Part shown: piece by piece, positions 24,906-33,311 of the stretch
Layout of the letters: every line of letters starts with the position of its first letter
Position numbering within the stretch: position 1 is the stretch's first letter
Source of the DNA: Treponema sp.
GTDB lineage: Bacteria > Spirochaetota > Spirochaetia > Treponematales > Treponemataceae
Length of the DNA stretch: 33,409 nucleotides
NCBI GenBank assembly: GCA_024402635.1
Contig: JAKSTJ010000028.1
Coordinates: 1-33,409, forward strand
Direction of reading: 5' to 3'
Notes under the pieces: model-generated
The model's database searches: none
The model's input: the letters and a program-made list of their open reading frames with translations, nothing else
Told to the model about the DNA's origin: nothing
Position numbers and translations under genes: made by a program

Positions 24906-26366
24906 ATGAATAATATTAGTAAAGAAATTATCAATAATGCACTTTTTACTGATTTTTATGAATTAACAATGGCTCAAGGTTATTGGAAAGAAAACATGAA
25001 TCAGGATGTGGTTTTTGATATGTTTTTCAGAAAAAATCCTTTTAATGGAGGATTTTCAATTTTAGCTGGAAACGAAACTTTACTTGATGCAATTACCTCC
25101 TTTCATTTTGAAAAAGAAGATATAGATTATTTACGTCAGCAGAAAATCTTTGAAGAAGGCTTTTTAGATTATCTAAAAGATTTCAAATTTACTGGTGATA
25201 TTTATACAATGGATGAAGGAACGGTTATTTTCCCACAAGAACCAATAGTTAGAATTCATGCAAATCTTATAGAAGCACAAATTCTTGAAGGACTTGTCCT
25301 TAATACAGTTAATTTCCAAAGTTTGATTGCAACTAAAACAGCAAGAATCTGGCTGGCAAGTAAAAAAGCTCCTATTATGGAATTTGGTTTAAGACGAGCT
25401 CAGGGACCTGATGGAGCAATGAATGCAACAAGAGCAGCATATATTGGTGGTGCAGCAGGAACTTCGAATACTTTAGCAGGAAAAGTTTATGGAATTCCAG
25501 TTATGGGAACAATGGCCCATTCCTGGATAATGTCTCATTCATCTGAGCTTGAAGCATTTAGATCTTATGCGAAGATTTATCCGGAAAACTCTACATTCTT
25601 GATTGATACTTACGATACACTTAATTCAGGAATTAAAAATGCTATTATTGCAGGCGGAGAACTTATTGAAAAAGGATATAACTTTGGCGTAAGACTTGAT
25701 TCTGGAGATATTTCATATTTAACAAGAGAAGTTAGAAAAGAACTTGATAGAGCCGGTTATCCACAGGCAAAAATTTCTGTTTCAAATGAATTAACAGAAG
25801 AAATTATTTCAACCCTTACTGCAAGTGGAGCTCCTATTAACAGCTGGGGAGTCGGAACCCATATGGTAACAGGTGGAAATGAATCATCATTTACAGGGGT
25901 TTATAAACTTGCTGCACGTCACGATAAAGAAACTGACAGAATGCTTCCAACAATGAAATTTAGCGATAATCCAGCAAAAACTACAAACCCTGGAATTAAA
26001 AATGTTTACAGACTTTTTGATTCAAATGGAATGGCCAGTGCAGATATTCTGGCATTGGAAGATGAAATTCTCGAAACTGGAAAAGAATATAAATTCCATC
26101 ATCCAATGGTTGATTACCGTCAGTTTATTTTTACTCCTTCAAAAATTGAACCACTTTTAAAAAAACGTATTGAAAAAGGAGCTCGATTAACAGAAAGAAT
26201 TCCTGATTCAGAACAATTAAAAATCAGCAGAGAAACAATGCAATCTCAGTTAGAAACTTTTGATGAATCATACAAACGAATATTAAATCCTCATATTTAT
26301 AAAGTTTCCTTAACAGAAGAATTAACACAACTTAAAAAGAAATTTATTGAAGAAAATATTCAATAA
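24906..26366 (+). CDS. pncB: Nicotinate phosphoribosyltransferase
   Basis: A 486-residue enzyme of usual length for the longer bacterial form. Recognisable segments are TDFYELTMAQGYW near the N-terminus, FGLRRAQGPDGAMNATRAAY in the centre, GTMAHSWIMSH, the phosphoribosyl-binding VRLDSGDI, and SNELTEEII followed by GVGTHMVTG. It converts nicotinate and PRPP to nicotinate mononucleotide in the NAD salvage pathway, usually with ATP hydrolysis. AGAGG lies before the ATG. Its stop is one base from the convergent TtcA-like gene. Confidence 0.95.
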   Translation: MNNISKEIINNALFTDFYELTMAQGYWKENMNQDVVFDMFFRKNPFNGGFSILAGNETLLDAITSFHFEKEDIDYLRQQKIFEEGFLDYLKDFKFTGDIYTMDEGTVIFPQEPIVRIHANLIEAQILEGLVLNTVNFQSLIATKTARIWLASKKAPIMEFGLRRAQGPDGAMNATRAAYIGGAAGTSNTLAGKVYGIPVMGTMAHSWIMSHSSELEAFRSYAKIYPENSTFLIDTYDTLNSGIKNAIIAGGELIEKGYNFGVRLDSGDISYLTREVRKELDRAGYPQAKISVSNELTEEIISTLTASGAPINSWGVGTHMVTGGNESSFTGVYKLAARHDKETDRMLPTMKFSDNPAKTTNPGIKNVYRLFDSNGMASADILALEDEILETGKEYKFHHPMVDYRQFIFTPSKIEPLLKKRIEKGARLTERIPDSEQLKISRETMQSQLETFDESYKRILNPHIYKVSLTEELTQLKKKFIEENIQ

Positions 26367-26367
26367 T

Positions 26368-27078
26368 TTATGGTAAGTAAAGAGGCTGTACATTTCGTAA
26401 AGATTTGAACAGCCTTTCTTTTTTTAACTGATCTCCATCTGTTAATTGTTCAAGTTTTGTTCTGGCATTTTTTCTTGTAGAATTTTCCTGATAATCACAA
26501 GTACAAGTAAATCCAAAGTAGCCGTCTTTTTTGGCTTTATTAATTAATGAATCTTCAGAAACATAGCAAAGAGGCCTTATTATTGTAAGAGGATAGTTTT
26601 CATATTGAAGTTTTGGAGTCATTGATGATAACTCCCCTTTTTCCAGCATATTCATTAATAAAGTTTCCAGAATATCATCCATATGATGACCTAAAGCTAT
26701 TTTATTAAAACCATTTTTCAGGGCATAATTAATCAGTTCTGTTCGTCGCTGAGTAGAACACCAATAACAACTCATTTTCTGATTTGATTTTATTCTTTCT
26801 AAAATATTTACTTTGATTGATTCATATGGAACTTTCCATTCATTAAATAAGGATAAAATTCCACTTGGAAAAGAAGGTGCAAAATCTGTTTGGATATTAA
26901 GTGCTTTATATTCAAAATCTGAATCAGGTCTTTTTTTTCTATCAGAAAAATATTGAATTAATGCTGTAGAATCTTTTCCACCAGAAGCTCCAATTAAAAT
27001 TCTATCACCTTTTTCTAAAAGATTATAATCAAATATTGCTTTATCAATTAAACTGGATAATTTTGGATTTCTTCTCAT
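26368..27078 (-). CDS. TtcA-family tRNA 2-thiolation ATPase
   Basis: A 236-residue PP-loop enzyme. The ATP pyrophosphatase loop is SGGKDS (32-37). GHHMDD (130-135) is the family's conserved HxxDD-type motif. Cys104 and Cys107 (CYWC) plus Cys192/Cys194 (FTCTCDYQ) provide the ligands expected for the [4Fe-4S] cluster of TtcA. The protein is shorter than the E. coli enzyme, as in the compact TtcA group. Likely reaction: thiolation of a tRNA cytidine (position 32) or a related modification. It is coupled to the upstream GH43 gene (stop to ATG 2 bp, AGGA inside that gene) and abuts pncB tail-to-tail. Confidence 0.85.
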   Translation of the reverse strand: MRRNPKLSSLIDKAIFDYNLLEKGDRILIGASGGKDSTALIQYFSDRKKRPDSDFEYKALNIQTDFAPSFPSGILSLFNEWKVPYESIKVNILERIKSNQKMSCYWCSTQRRTELINYALKNGFNKIALGHHMDDILETLLMNMLEKGELSSMTPKLQYENYPLTIIRPLCYVSEDSLINKAKKDGYFGFTCTCDYQENSTRKNARTKLEQLTDGDQLKKERLFKSLRNVQPLYLP

Positions 27079-27080
27079 TT

Positions 27081-28622
27081 TTATAGATCCTTATTAACAT
27101 AAATCTCAAAATTTTTAAAAACAGCTCTTCCACCACAATTTTTTGTTGAATAACAGAATAAAGCAAATCTGACACCTACAAATTGATCTAAAGTATATCT
27201 AAGTTTTACAGGATTTCCTACTGATACGAATTCATTTTTTTCATTATTGAAATAACTGAAAACTACCTGTTCAGAATTGTAATGCAAAGAAAAATCCATT
27301 TTTAATTTAATTTTACTTGAAGTAAAATTTTCTTCATAAAGAATATCAGGTAAATCATCATCATAAACATTCATAGTCCATGGTGAATAAAGAATTGAAT
27401 GAGAAGCTGTTACAAGTTTAATTTTTCCATCTTTTTTCGTTAACCCTATAAAACCGTATTCACCTTCCAAAGCACAAAAACCTGCATAATCACCTTCTTC
27501 TAAATCAGAAACATCCATTTCCACAGTTGCACTGCATTCCTCTGAAAAACTTCTTTGTGTCAATGTATTAGCAGCCTGTACAACATTTTTAACTGTTTTA
27601 TCTGTTGTTATGGAAAATTCATTTTCTTTAAGAGAAATAAGTTTTTTTTCTGGAATATGATTCCACTGCCACCAGGGATTCAGTTTTCCATTCTTATCAA
27701 GAAAATTATTTCCATATAATGGTGCATATTCATAATCAGGATTGTTTTCTATAACCGTACATTCACTAACAGCAATTGAATTTTCACCAAAAACTGGAAA
27801 ATCATTATTAAAATCAACTGGAACCAGAACAGGAATCCTTCCTAATGCACCATGATCTTGAAACAAAACTCCATACCATTTTCCATCTGAAGATTGTACA
27901 ATTCCTCCCTGGGCAACTCCGCTATTCCAGTTATCCAGATCAGAACAAAGAACGTCACCACCTGTATAATTTCCATCAATTCTATCAGAAACAAAACAAG
28001 CTTCCGTTCTCATTTTTCCTTTTGGCATATGAATAAAAAAGCCATAATATTTTCCATTGATTTTATAAAAATGACATCCTTCATAACCAAGAATAATTTC
28101 ATCTCTATTGTCTGAAATAATTATTTTATTAAGTCCATTTTCTTTTGGTTTTAACAGATTTTTTTCCATTTCAGTAATATGAATTTCTGTATTTCCATAA
28201 ATCAAATAAGGTGTATCATCATCTTCAAAAAAAAGAGAAACATCATGATAAAAACCTTGAATTTCATTTTTTTCCCAGGGACCAGTTATTTCTGAAGAAG
28301 TAAACAAATAGGTTTTATGAGTATCATTTGCAACAAAGATAATATAGAATTTATTTTTATGATATCTAAGAGTTGCAGCCCACATTCCTTTACCATAAAT
28401 TCCTATATTATCTGATAATTTTTGAGCACTAGTACAATCCAGTTCATCATATACATAGGTACAAAATTCCCAGTCCAAAAGATTATATGAACGTAAAATT
28501 ACACAACCTGGCATAAAATGCATAGTTGTTGAAACCATATAATATGTATTATTTACGCGAATAACATCTAAATCAGGATAATCACTTGGAATAATATTTG
28601 CCGAACCAGTTTTATAAATCAT
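27081..28622 (-). CDS. Glycoside hydrolase family 43 (beta-xylosidase/arabinofuranosidase-like)
   Basis: A 513-residue protein without signal peptide, so cytoplasmic. The five-bladed propeller spans about 1-300. The three acidic residues of GH43 appear in SDYPDLDVIRV (base, near residue 16-18), GFYHDVSLFFEDDDTPYLIY (pKa-modulating Asp) and LGYEGCHFYKINGKYY (acid). The C-terminal about 200 residues are a beta-sandwich (FVGVRFALFCYSTKNCGGRA) as in two-domain GH43 enzymes. These act on xylo-oligosaccharides or arabinosides; specificity is not determinable here. AGAGG precedes the ATG. Its only operon partner is a tRNA-modifying enzyme, not a sugar transporter, which is unusual. Confidence 0.88.
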   Translation of the reverse strand: MIYKTGSANIIPSDYPDLDVIRVNNTYYMVSTTMHFMPGCVILRSYNLLDWEFCTYVYDELDCTSAQKLSDNIGIYGKGMWAATLRYHKNKFYIIFVANDTHKTYLFTSSEITGPWEKNEIQGFYHDVSLFFEDDDTPYLIYGNTEIHITEMEKNLLKPKENGLNKIIISDNRDEIILGYEGCHFYKINGKYYGFFIHMPKGKMRTEACFVSDRIDGNYTGGDVLCSDLDNWNSGVAQGGIVQSSDGKWYGVLFQDHGALGRIPVLVPVDFNNDFPVFGENSIAVSECTVIENNPDYEYAPLYGNNFLDKNGKLNPWWQWNHIPEKKLISLKENEFSITTDKTVKNVVQAANTLTQRSFSEECSATVEMDVSDLEEGDYAGFCALEGEYGFIGLTKKDGKIKLVTASHSILYSPWTMNVYDDDLPDILYEENFTSSKIKLKMDFSLHYNSEQVVFSYFNNEKNEFVSVGNPVKLRYTLDQFVGVRFALFCYSTKNCGGRAVFKNFEIYVNKDL

Positions 28623-28767
28623 GAAGAAAACCTCTTAAACAGTTAATATTATAATAAAATATTTTAGAAAAAAATATTACAGATAAACGAAAATTTATGT
28701 TTTTGATTTATTAAACTCAATATATAATTAAATTGATAAGGAAAAATTCTTAATAAAAATTATTTTA

Positions 28768-28795
28768 TTGAAAAAATAACTTTTTGTTATAAAAT
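28768..28795 (+). promoter_or_regulatory. Possible promoter of the chemoreceptor gene
   Basis: TTGAAA (28768-28773) and TAAAAT (28790-28795) are spaced by 16 nt, each five of six consensus bases. The region is very AT-rich, so chance matches are likely. Confidence 0.35.
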
Positions 28796-28823
28796 TATTT
28801 ATATAAAAGAAGAGGAGAATTAT

Positions 28824-30707
28824 ATGGCATGGAGTTCTAACAAACAATTTAAAATCTCAAATGTTGCTATATTCGCACTTTATGGCAGCATGCTAGTCCC
28901 TGGTCTTGTATATTATCTTTCAATGGCCAGCAGCAGTTTTCTTACAAAAGAAGAACTTAGAGCATCTTTTTTTGGTTTTTCAACAATAATACCTTTACTT
29001 TTATCACTTTTATTACCTGCAATTTTTCTTCTGGTACTTAATAAAAAATTATGTGCCTATGATGGAACTCAGGAGAAAATTGAAAAAACGAATAAGTATT
29101 TAAGAGATATGAAAGTATCTATTATTATTATTGGAGTTTTTCTTCATACAATTTATGCGCTCGGTCTGGCAGCAAATCCTATAACAGCACATTTACCTTT
29201 ACAGGGAATTAATCATAGTCATCCAATATTAAATTTGTTTTTTGCATATATGGGTCTCGCATTCCAGTTATGTCCAATAGGAATTCTTATTTATTTATCA
29301 GAAATTGAAAAACATTTTTATAAAATTCCTTATTACGGTAAATATAAAACATCATCTATAAGATCTCGTCTTATTTTATCAGTTGTAATTAATATTTTAG
29401 GATTGCTTTTTGCTACTGCAAATCTTTGTCTTTCTATGGTTGATTCACAAAACCCTATTAGAGTTGCCAATGGATTTGTTCCAGTCATTATTCTAGGAGC
29501 TTTCTCATTATTAACTTGTGTTCTTATTAATGCAAAAACAATTAATATTGAAATTAAACGTTCAAAAAAATTCATTGAAAAACTAACAGCAAGAGATTAT
29601 TCCATTGATGATATTAGAATCAGAACAAGAAATGAATTTGGATTAATTCAGCTTCATCTTAATGAATTAAAAAATACAACGCGAAAAATTATGGATGAAC
29701 TTTCAGAAGGTGTAAATGGAACTCTTGAAGTAACAAGTGAAATTGGAGAAACAATTAACGATTCTTCAAAAAAAATTGAAAATGTTACTAAAACTATAGC
29801 TTCTGTAAAAGATGAAATGAACAATCAATCTGCGGGAGTTGAAGAAGCAAATGCTACAACAGAACAGATTATGCGTCGTATTCAGGATTTAAATGGAGCA
29901 ATTGAAAATCAATCTTCAGGAGTTGAACAATCTACTGCAGCAATTGAACAGATGGTTGCTAATATAGGAAGTGTAAATAAAATTCTTGAAAAAAATACCC
30001 TTGCCGTTAATCAGCTTAGTTCTGCCTCGGAAGATGGTCGGAAAAAAGTTGAACTTGCAGTTACAACTTCTCATGATGTAATTGAACAGTCAGCAATGCT
30101 TATTCAAGCAAGTACAACAATTCAGAATATTGCAAGTCGTACTAACCTTCTTGCAATGAATGCCGCAATTGAATCTGCCCATGCAGGAGAAGCAGGAAAA
30201 GGATTTGCAGTTGTTGCTAATGAAATTCGAAAACTTGCAGAACAATGTTCTAAACAGGCAAAAATAATTGCAGAAAACTTAAATGTTTTTTCAGAATCAA
30301 TCAGTAATGTATCAGAAAACACTAAAGAAGTTCAGGAACAATTTGATGTTATTTATAATCTTGCTCAGGAAGTACATCAGCAGGAAACAATTTTAGCAAA
30401 TGCTATGCAGGAACAAAATGATGGAAACCAGCAAGTTCTCGAAGGAATCAGATCTATTAACAGTTCTACAGCAGTTGTAAAAGAAGGTTCAATAGAAATG
30501 ATGAATGGTGGTGAACAAATTGTTGAAGAAATGAAAATTTTAATTGATACAACTCATAGAATTAATGAACACATGGATACTATAAAAGATGATGTTAATT
30601 CTGTATTTGTTTCAATCTCTGATACAAATAATCACGCTGAAAGTAATAAAGATAAAGTTCTTGTTCTCAAAGAAGAGTTTGATACATTTAAATTACGAAA
30701 TGATTAA
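28824..30707 (+). CDS. Methyl-accepting chemotaxis protein with six-helix membrane sensor
   Basis: A 627-residue chemoreceptor. Six hydrophobic segments lie at about 13-32, 50-70, 95-115, 130-155, 185-207 and 215-237, joined by short loops, so no large periplasmic ligand domain is present. A HAMP-like linker (about 240-290) leads to a long cytoplasmic coiled coil. The conserved hairpin tip that contacts CheA and CheW is at about 432-470 ([37 protein letters not shown]). Glu/Gln pairs suited to methylation occur on both sides ([16 protein letters not shown]). There is no C-terminal CheR-binding pentapeptide. It may sense membrane state or a small membrane-soluble signal. SD is AGAGGAGA. The downstream bidirectional terminator closes the unit. 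Confidence 0.92.
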   Translation: MAWSSNKQFKISNVAIFALYGSMLVPGLVYYLSMASSSFLTKEELRASFFGFSTIIPLLLSLLLPAIFLLVLNKKLCAYDGTQEKIEKTNKYLRDMKVSIIIIGVFLHTIYALGLAANPITAHLPLQGINHSHPILNLFFAYMGLAFQLCPIGILIYLSEIEKHFYKIPYYGKYKTSSIRSRLILSVVINILGLLFATANLCLSMVDSQNPIRVANGFVPVIILGAFSLLTCVLINAKTINIEIKRSKKFIEKLTARDYSIDDIRIRTRNEFGLIQLHLNELKNTTRKIMDELSEGVNGTLEVTSEIGETINDSSKKIENVTKTIASVKDEMNNQSAGVEEANATTEQIMRRIQDLNGAIENQSSGVEQSTAAIEQMVANIGSVNKILEKNTLAVNQLSSASEDGRKKVELAVTTSHDVIEQSAMLIQASTTIQNIASRTNLLAMNAAIESAHAGEAGKGFAVVANEIRKLAEQCSKQAKIIAENLNVFSESISNVSENTKEVQEQFDVIYNLAQEVHQQETILANAMQEQNDGNQQVLEGIRSINSSTAVVKEGSIEMMNGGEQIVEEMKILIDTTHRINEHMDTIKDDVNSVFVSISDTNNHAESNKDKVLVLKEEFDTFKLRND

Positions 30708-30749
30708 TAAAACTCTGTTGATTAAACATAATTGCTACTAAAACGACGA

Positions 30750-30797
30750 GGGTAAGGCACACTGTTGCTTAAACTCTTGGCTTCGACGTTTTTAAAA
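30750..30797. ncRNA. Imperfect long hairpin between mcp and its convergent neighbour
   Basis: AAAACGACGA pairs with TTCGACGTTTT (one A/A mismatch), then GAGGGT with ACTCTT through G-U pairs, then TAAGGCA with TGCTTA around CACTGT, giving one long interrupted hairpin. It is more GC-rich than its flanks and is not a simple terminator, because the T-tract after it is short and a perfect terminator follows at 30812-30852. It could be an mRNA 3'-end element, a small RNA or a dispersed repeat. No family was recognised and the strand is not settled. Confidence 0.35.
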
Positions 30798-30811
30798 TCT
30801 TAATAAATAAG

Positions 30812-30852
30812 AAAAACTTAGTTCTATATTATCTGTAGAACTAAGTTTTTTT
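30812..30852. terminator. Bidirectional terminator between convergent genes
   Basis: AAAAACTTAGTTCTA (30812-30826) and TAGAACTAAGTTTTT (30836-30850) form a perfect 15-bp stem around a 9-nt loop, with A-tract and T-tract on opposite sides. It can end both the chemoreceptor transcript (plus) and the 30872-31483 transcript (minus). Confidence 0.85.
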
Positions 30853-30871
30853 ATTTTAAATTACATATTAC

Positions 30872-31483
30872 TTAAAAAAACTTCTGCATAAAACTTACAG
30901 TTGTTCCATATCTGTAATATTTTTTCATTTCTTTATTATCAAAATGATTGTTTTTTGTATTATTCTGAAATAATTTAGTTTTTGCAAATCTATATAATAA
31001 AATTGCTCCAACAATAGAAATTAATGGCCATACTGGGAAAATATATAAAATAATTGCTGATCTGCCAGCAAGCAAGAAAGGAAGAATAAGAAATAAAGCT
31101 GCAACAGCACAAACCATTAACAACAAAAGAGGAACATTTTTATTAAATTCATCACAAACAGACCAATCCTGATGAATTTTTATTTTTTTATAAGATTCAA
31201 TTTCATCTTCTGTTCTGAATTGGCCATTATTAAAATAAAAACAAAAATCCTGAAATTTATTATATTCGGGAACAAGAAGAGGCTCTATTTGAGCAATAAT
31301 TTTTGCTTTACGATTAAGTTCTGCAATTTGAGATGATGAAAGTGATTCACCTGTATAAGGATTTACTTTTGTTGATTCTTTAAGAGATTTTTCAACAACT
31401 GATTTAATAGTGTAGAATTTGTTTTTTAAGATCTGAAATTTCTTAAGATCATCAGAATTAGTAAGATATTTTGCTTCAAACAT
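30872..31483 (-). CDS. Two-helix membrane protein of unknown function
   Basis: A 203-residue protein starting at MFEAKYLTNSDD; GGAGG lies 7 nt before this ATG, whereas the longer frame to 31534 has no SD. The N-terminal about 110 residues are soluble, helical and charged (ELNRKAKIIAQIEPLLVPEY). Two membrane helices follow at about 116-136 (LLLLMVCAVAALFLILPFLL) and 141-162 (IILYIFPVWPLISIVGAILL), then a basic tail (KKYYRYGTTVSFMQKFF). No catalytic motif or known family is recognised. It stands alone on the minus strand between the bidirectional terminator and the OFA transporter; TTGCAA-16-TATGTT (31541-31514) is a possible promoter. Confidence 0.7.
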   Translation of the reverse strand: MFEAKYLTNSDDLKKFQILKNKFYTIKSVVEKSLKESTKVNPYTGESLSSSQIAELNRKAKIIAQIEPLLVPEYNKFQDFCFYFNNGQFRTEDEIESYKKIKIHQDWSVCDEFNKNVPLLLLMVCAVAALFLILPFLLAGRSAIILYIFPVWPLISIVGAILLYRFAKTKLFQNNTKNNHFDNKEMKKYYRYGTTVSFMQKFF

Positions 31484-31513
31484 GGGCGTCCTCCATTTAT
31501 TAAGTTTATTTAT

Positions 31514-31541
31514 AACATAGTAAAGAATTTTCACTTTGCAA
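31514..31541 (-). promoter_or_regulatory. Possible promoter of the two-helix protein gene
   Basis: On the minus strand TTGCAA (31541-31536) and TATGTT (31519-31514) are separated by 16 nt, about 20-30 bp upstream of GGAGG and the ATG at 31483. Confidence 0.35.
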
Positions 31542-31600
31542 GGTTACAAACAATTTTTTTTCAATTTTTTTTGGAAGACACCCTGTTTTAATTAAATTTT

Positions 31601-32896
31601 TTATGCTTCTTTTTTAGTTGGTTTTACAAGGAATAAACTTAAACAAAGAGCAACAATATAAAGAATACCAGTAACAATTAATACATTCTGATATCCAGTT
31701 GGATTTACAGTTACACCATGAATTTCAACCGGACTACCGAAATGTTCCACAATGAAGTTTGCCATCTGATTACCAGTTAATCCAGCAAATGCCCATGCTG
31801 AAAGTGTAATTCCATGAATTGCTGAAATAGAACCCATACCATAATGATCAGAAAGAAGTGTTGGAACATTTGAGAAACCACCACCATAACCAGCATTAAC
31901 AATGAAGATAAGAGCAAGTACAAAAATAATAAGAATAATATTTCCTTCTCCGTTTGCAATACCTTTTGTAAAGTAAACTATAGCAGTAAATACAATCGAA
32001 AGAATGAAAATTAATTTATAAATTGTGTTTCGGTCTTTCATTTTATCTGCCCATGCAGAGAATCCAAGACGACCACCAGCATTGAAAATTGCAGAGATTG
32101 TAGAAATAATTCCTACTGAACCTGCAAGTCCAATACATTTAACAATCATTTTTTCCTGTGAAATTAATGCAAGACCACAAGTAATGTTTAAATAGAACAT
32201 TAACCAGATACCAATGTATGAAGCAATTGGTTCTCGTTTAAGAGTTGCAAGAATTCCTTCATCTTTAGATTTAGTTGCAGGTTCATGCCAATCTGCAGGT
32301 TTTGCAAGCATCAAGTGACCAACAAACATCATTACAAAGTAAACAGCTGCAAGGATGTAGAACATTTTAAAGATTCCGCCTTCCCCAAGATTATCAAGCA
32401 ATGCCTGCATAATTGGAGATGCAATAGCTTTTGCTGCACCAAATCCAGCAACTGCAAGACCTGTAGCAAGACCTTTTTTATCTTTAAACCAAAGCATCAA
32501 AGTCTTAACAGGAGAAAGATATCCTGTACCAAGACCAATACCCATTATAAAACCATAACAAACGTAAATTCCAATTAATGAAAGATAACTTCCCTGATGC
32601 TGTCCACCGTACCAGATAAAGAAACCAGTACCAGCCATACCAGCCGCAAAAGTAATTGCAGCAATTAAAGAAGACTTGTGAATATTCTTTTCAACAAGAT
32701 TACCAAGGAAAGCAGCAGACATACCTAAGAAGAAAATAGCTAAACTGAATGCCCACTCTGTTGCTCCTTTAGAAAAGCCAATATAATCAGCAATTTCCTG
32801 ACTAAAAATAGACCAGCAGTATACAGTTCCGATTGAACAATGCAAAAGCAAAGCAGGAATTGCACCACGAATCCATTTGTTCTGAATGTTTTTCAT
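31601..32896 (-). CDS. OFA-family MFS transporter (oxalate/formate antiporter-like)
   Basis: A 431-residue twelve-helix major facilitator. The N-terminal helix carries ALLLHCSIGTVYCWSIFS and helix 4 GIGLGTGYLSPVKTLMLWF, then DKKGLATGLAVAGFGAAKA, all typical of the OFA family. The second half includes NAGYGGGFSNVPTLLSDHYG and SAWAFAGLTGNQMA. Members exchange small carboxylates such as oxalate/formate, lactate or pyruvate; the residues that fix substrate cannot be resolved by eye. GAGG then TTTAGT precede the ATG at 32896; the longer start at 32908 would overlap this SD. Three tandem 9-bp repeats at 32957-32983, upstream, may be an operator. Confidence 0.88.
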   Translation of the reverse strand: MKNIQNKWIRGAIPALLLHCSIGTVYCWSIFSQEIADYIGFSKGATEWAFSLAIFFLGMSAAFLGNLVEKNIHKSSLIAAITFAAGMAGTGFFIWYGGQHQGSYLSLIGIYVCYGFIMGIGLGTGYLSPVKTLMLWFKDKKGLATGLAVAGFGAAKAIASPIMQALLDNLGEGGIFKMFYILAAVYFVMMFVGHLMLAKPADWHEPATKSKDEGILATLKREPIASYIGIWLMFYLNITCGLALISQEKMIVKCIGLAGSVGIISTISAIFNAGGRLGFSAWADKMKDRNTIYKLIFILSIVFTAIVYFTKGIANGEGNIILIIFVLALIFIVNAGYGGGFSNVPTLLSDHYGMGSISAIHGITLSAWAFAGLTGNQMANFIVEHFGSPVEIHGVTVNPTGYQNVLIVTGILYIVALCLSLFLVKPTKKEA

Positions 32897-32956
32897 ACTA
32901 AACCTCATAGTTTTAGTGTTTTTTGTTTTCTTGACATTTTATCATTTTTTGTTAAA

Positions 32957-32983
32957 TAAGTATAGTAAGTATAATAAGTATAA
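32957..32983. repeat. Three tandem 9-bp repeats upstream of the OFA gene
   Basis: TAAGTATAG, TAAGTATAA, TAAGTATAA follow one another without gaps. On the minus strand each unit is (T/C)TATACTTA, containing a -10-like TATACT. They sit about 60-90 bp upstream of the OFA start, where a regulator or the promoter itself could lie; slippage in AT-rich DNA is the simple alternative. Confidence 0.55.
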
Positions 32984-33147
32984 AAATTTAATACAAATAA
33001 CTGAATGTAAGAAATGTGAAGTGCTGAATTAATAGAGAGCCTTATATTAATTAAAAACAAATTATAAAGATACAACCAGAAACTGCTACAATTCAGGCTA
33101 CAGTGCATGCCTAAAATAGAAAATTTGTTAAAAAAATTATTTATCGT

Positions 33148-33192
33148 TTAAAACAAAAAAAACAGTCCAGTGGACTGTTTTTTTTGTTTTAA
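33148..33192. terminator. 22-bp perfect inverted repeat, likely bidirectional terminator
   Basis: The arms 33148-33169 and 33171-33192 are exact reverse complements around one central base. The core is AACAGTCCA/TGGACTGTT flanked by A-tracts on one side and T-tracts on the other. It would end transcription of the GGGtGRT gene coming from the right (minus strand) and works equally in the other direction. Confidence 0.8.
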
Positions 33193-33242
33193 TCCATTGT
33201 ATAACAGTGGACCTCTTTTTAGTGTTTACTTAACAAATGGTT

Positions 33243-33260
33243 CGCCCGATAAATCGGGCG
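33243..33260. repeat. GC-rich palindrome after the GGGtGRT gene
   Basis: CGCCCGAT (33243-33250), AA, ATCGGGCG (33253-33260) is a perfect 8-bp inverted repeat in otherwise AT-rich DNA and lacks a T-run, so it is not a terminator by itself. On the minus strand it lies in an open frame that ends VQATVYPTAPDLSGEPFVK before TAA at 33220-33222. It resembles the style of the palindromes near 14-94 but not their sequence. Confidence 0.55.
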
Positions 33261-33311
33261 CCGTAGGATATACAGTAGCCTGCACACCTATTTCGTAAGC
33301 AATAAATTATC

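Noticed and set aside
32931..32966. Plus-strand promoter starting with TTGACA at 32931
   Set aside because: A perfect -35 box, but the nearest good -10 (TATAGT at 32961) is 24 nt away and no plus-strand gene lies downstream.
32905..33108. 67-codon minus-strand ORF upstream of the OFA gene
   Set aside because: Low-complexity Tyr/Leu/Asn-rich translation produced by AT-rich DNA and the tandem nonamers; no SD, and it overlaps the likely promoter region of the transporter.
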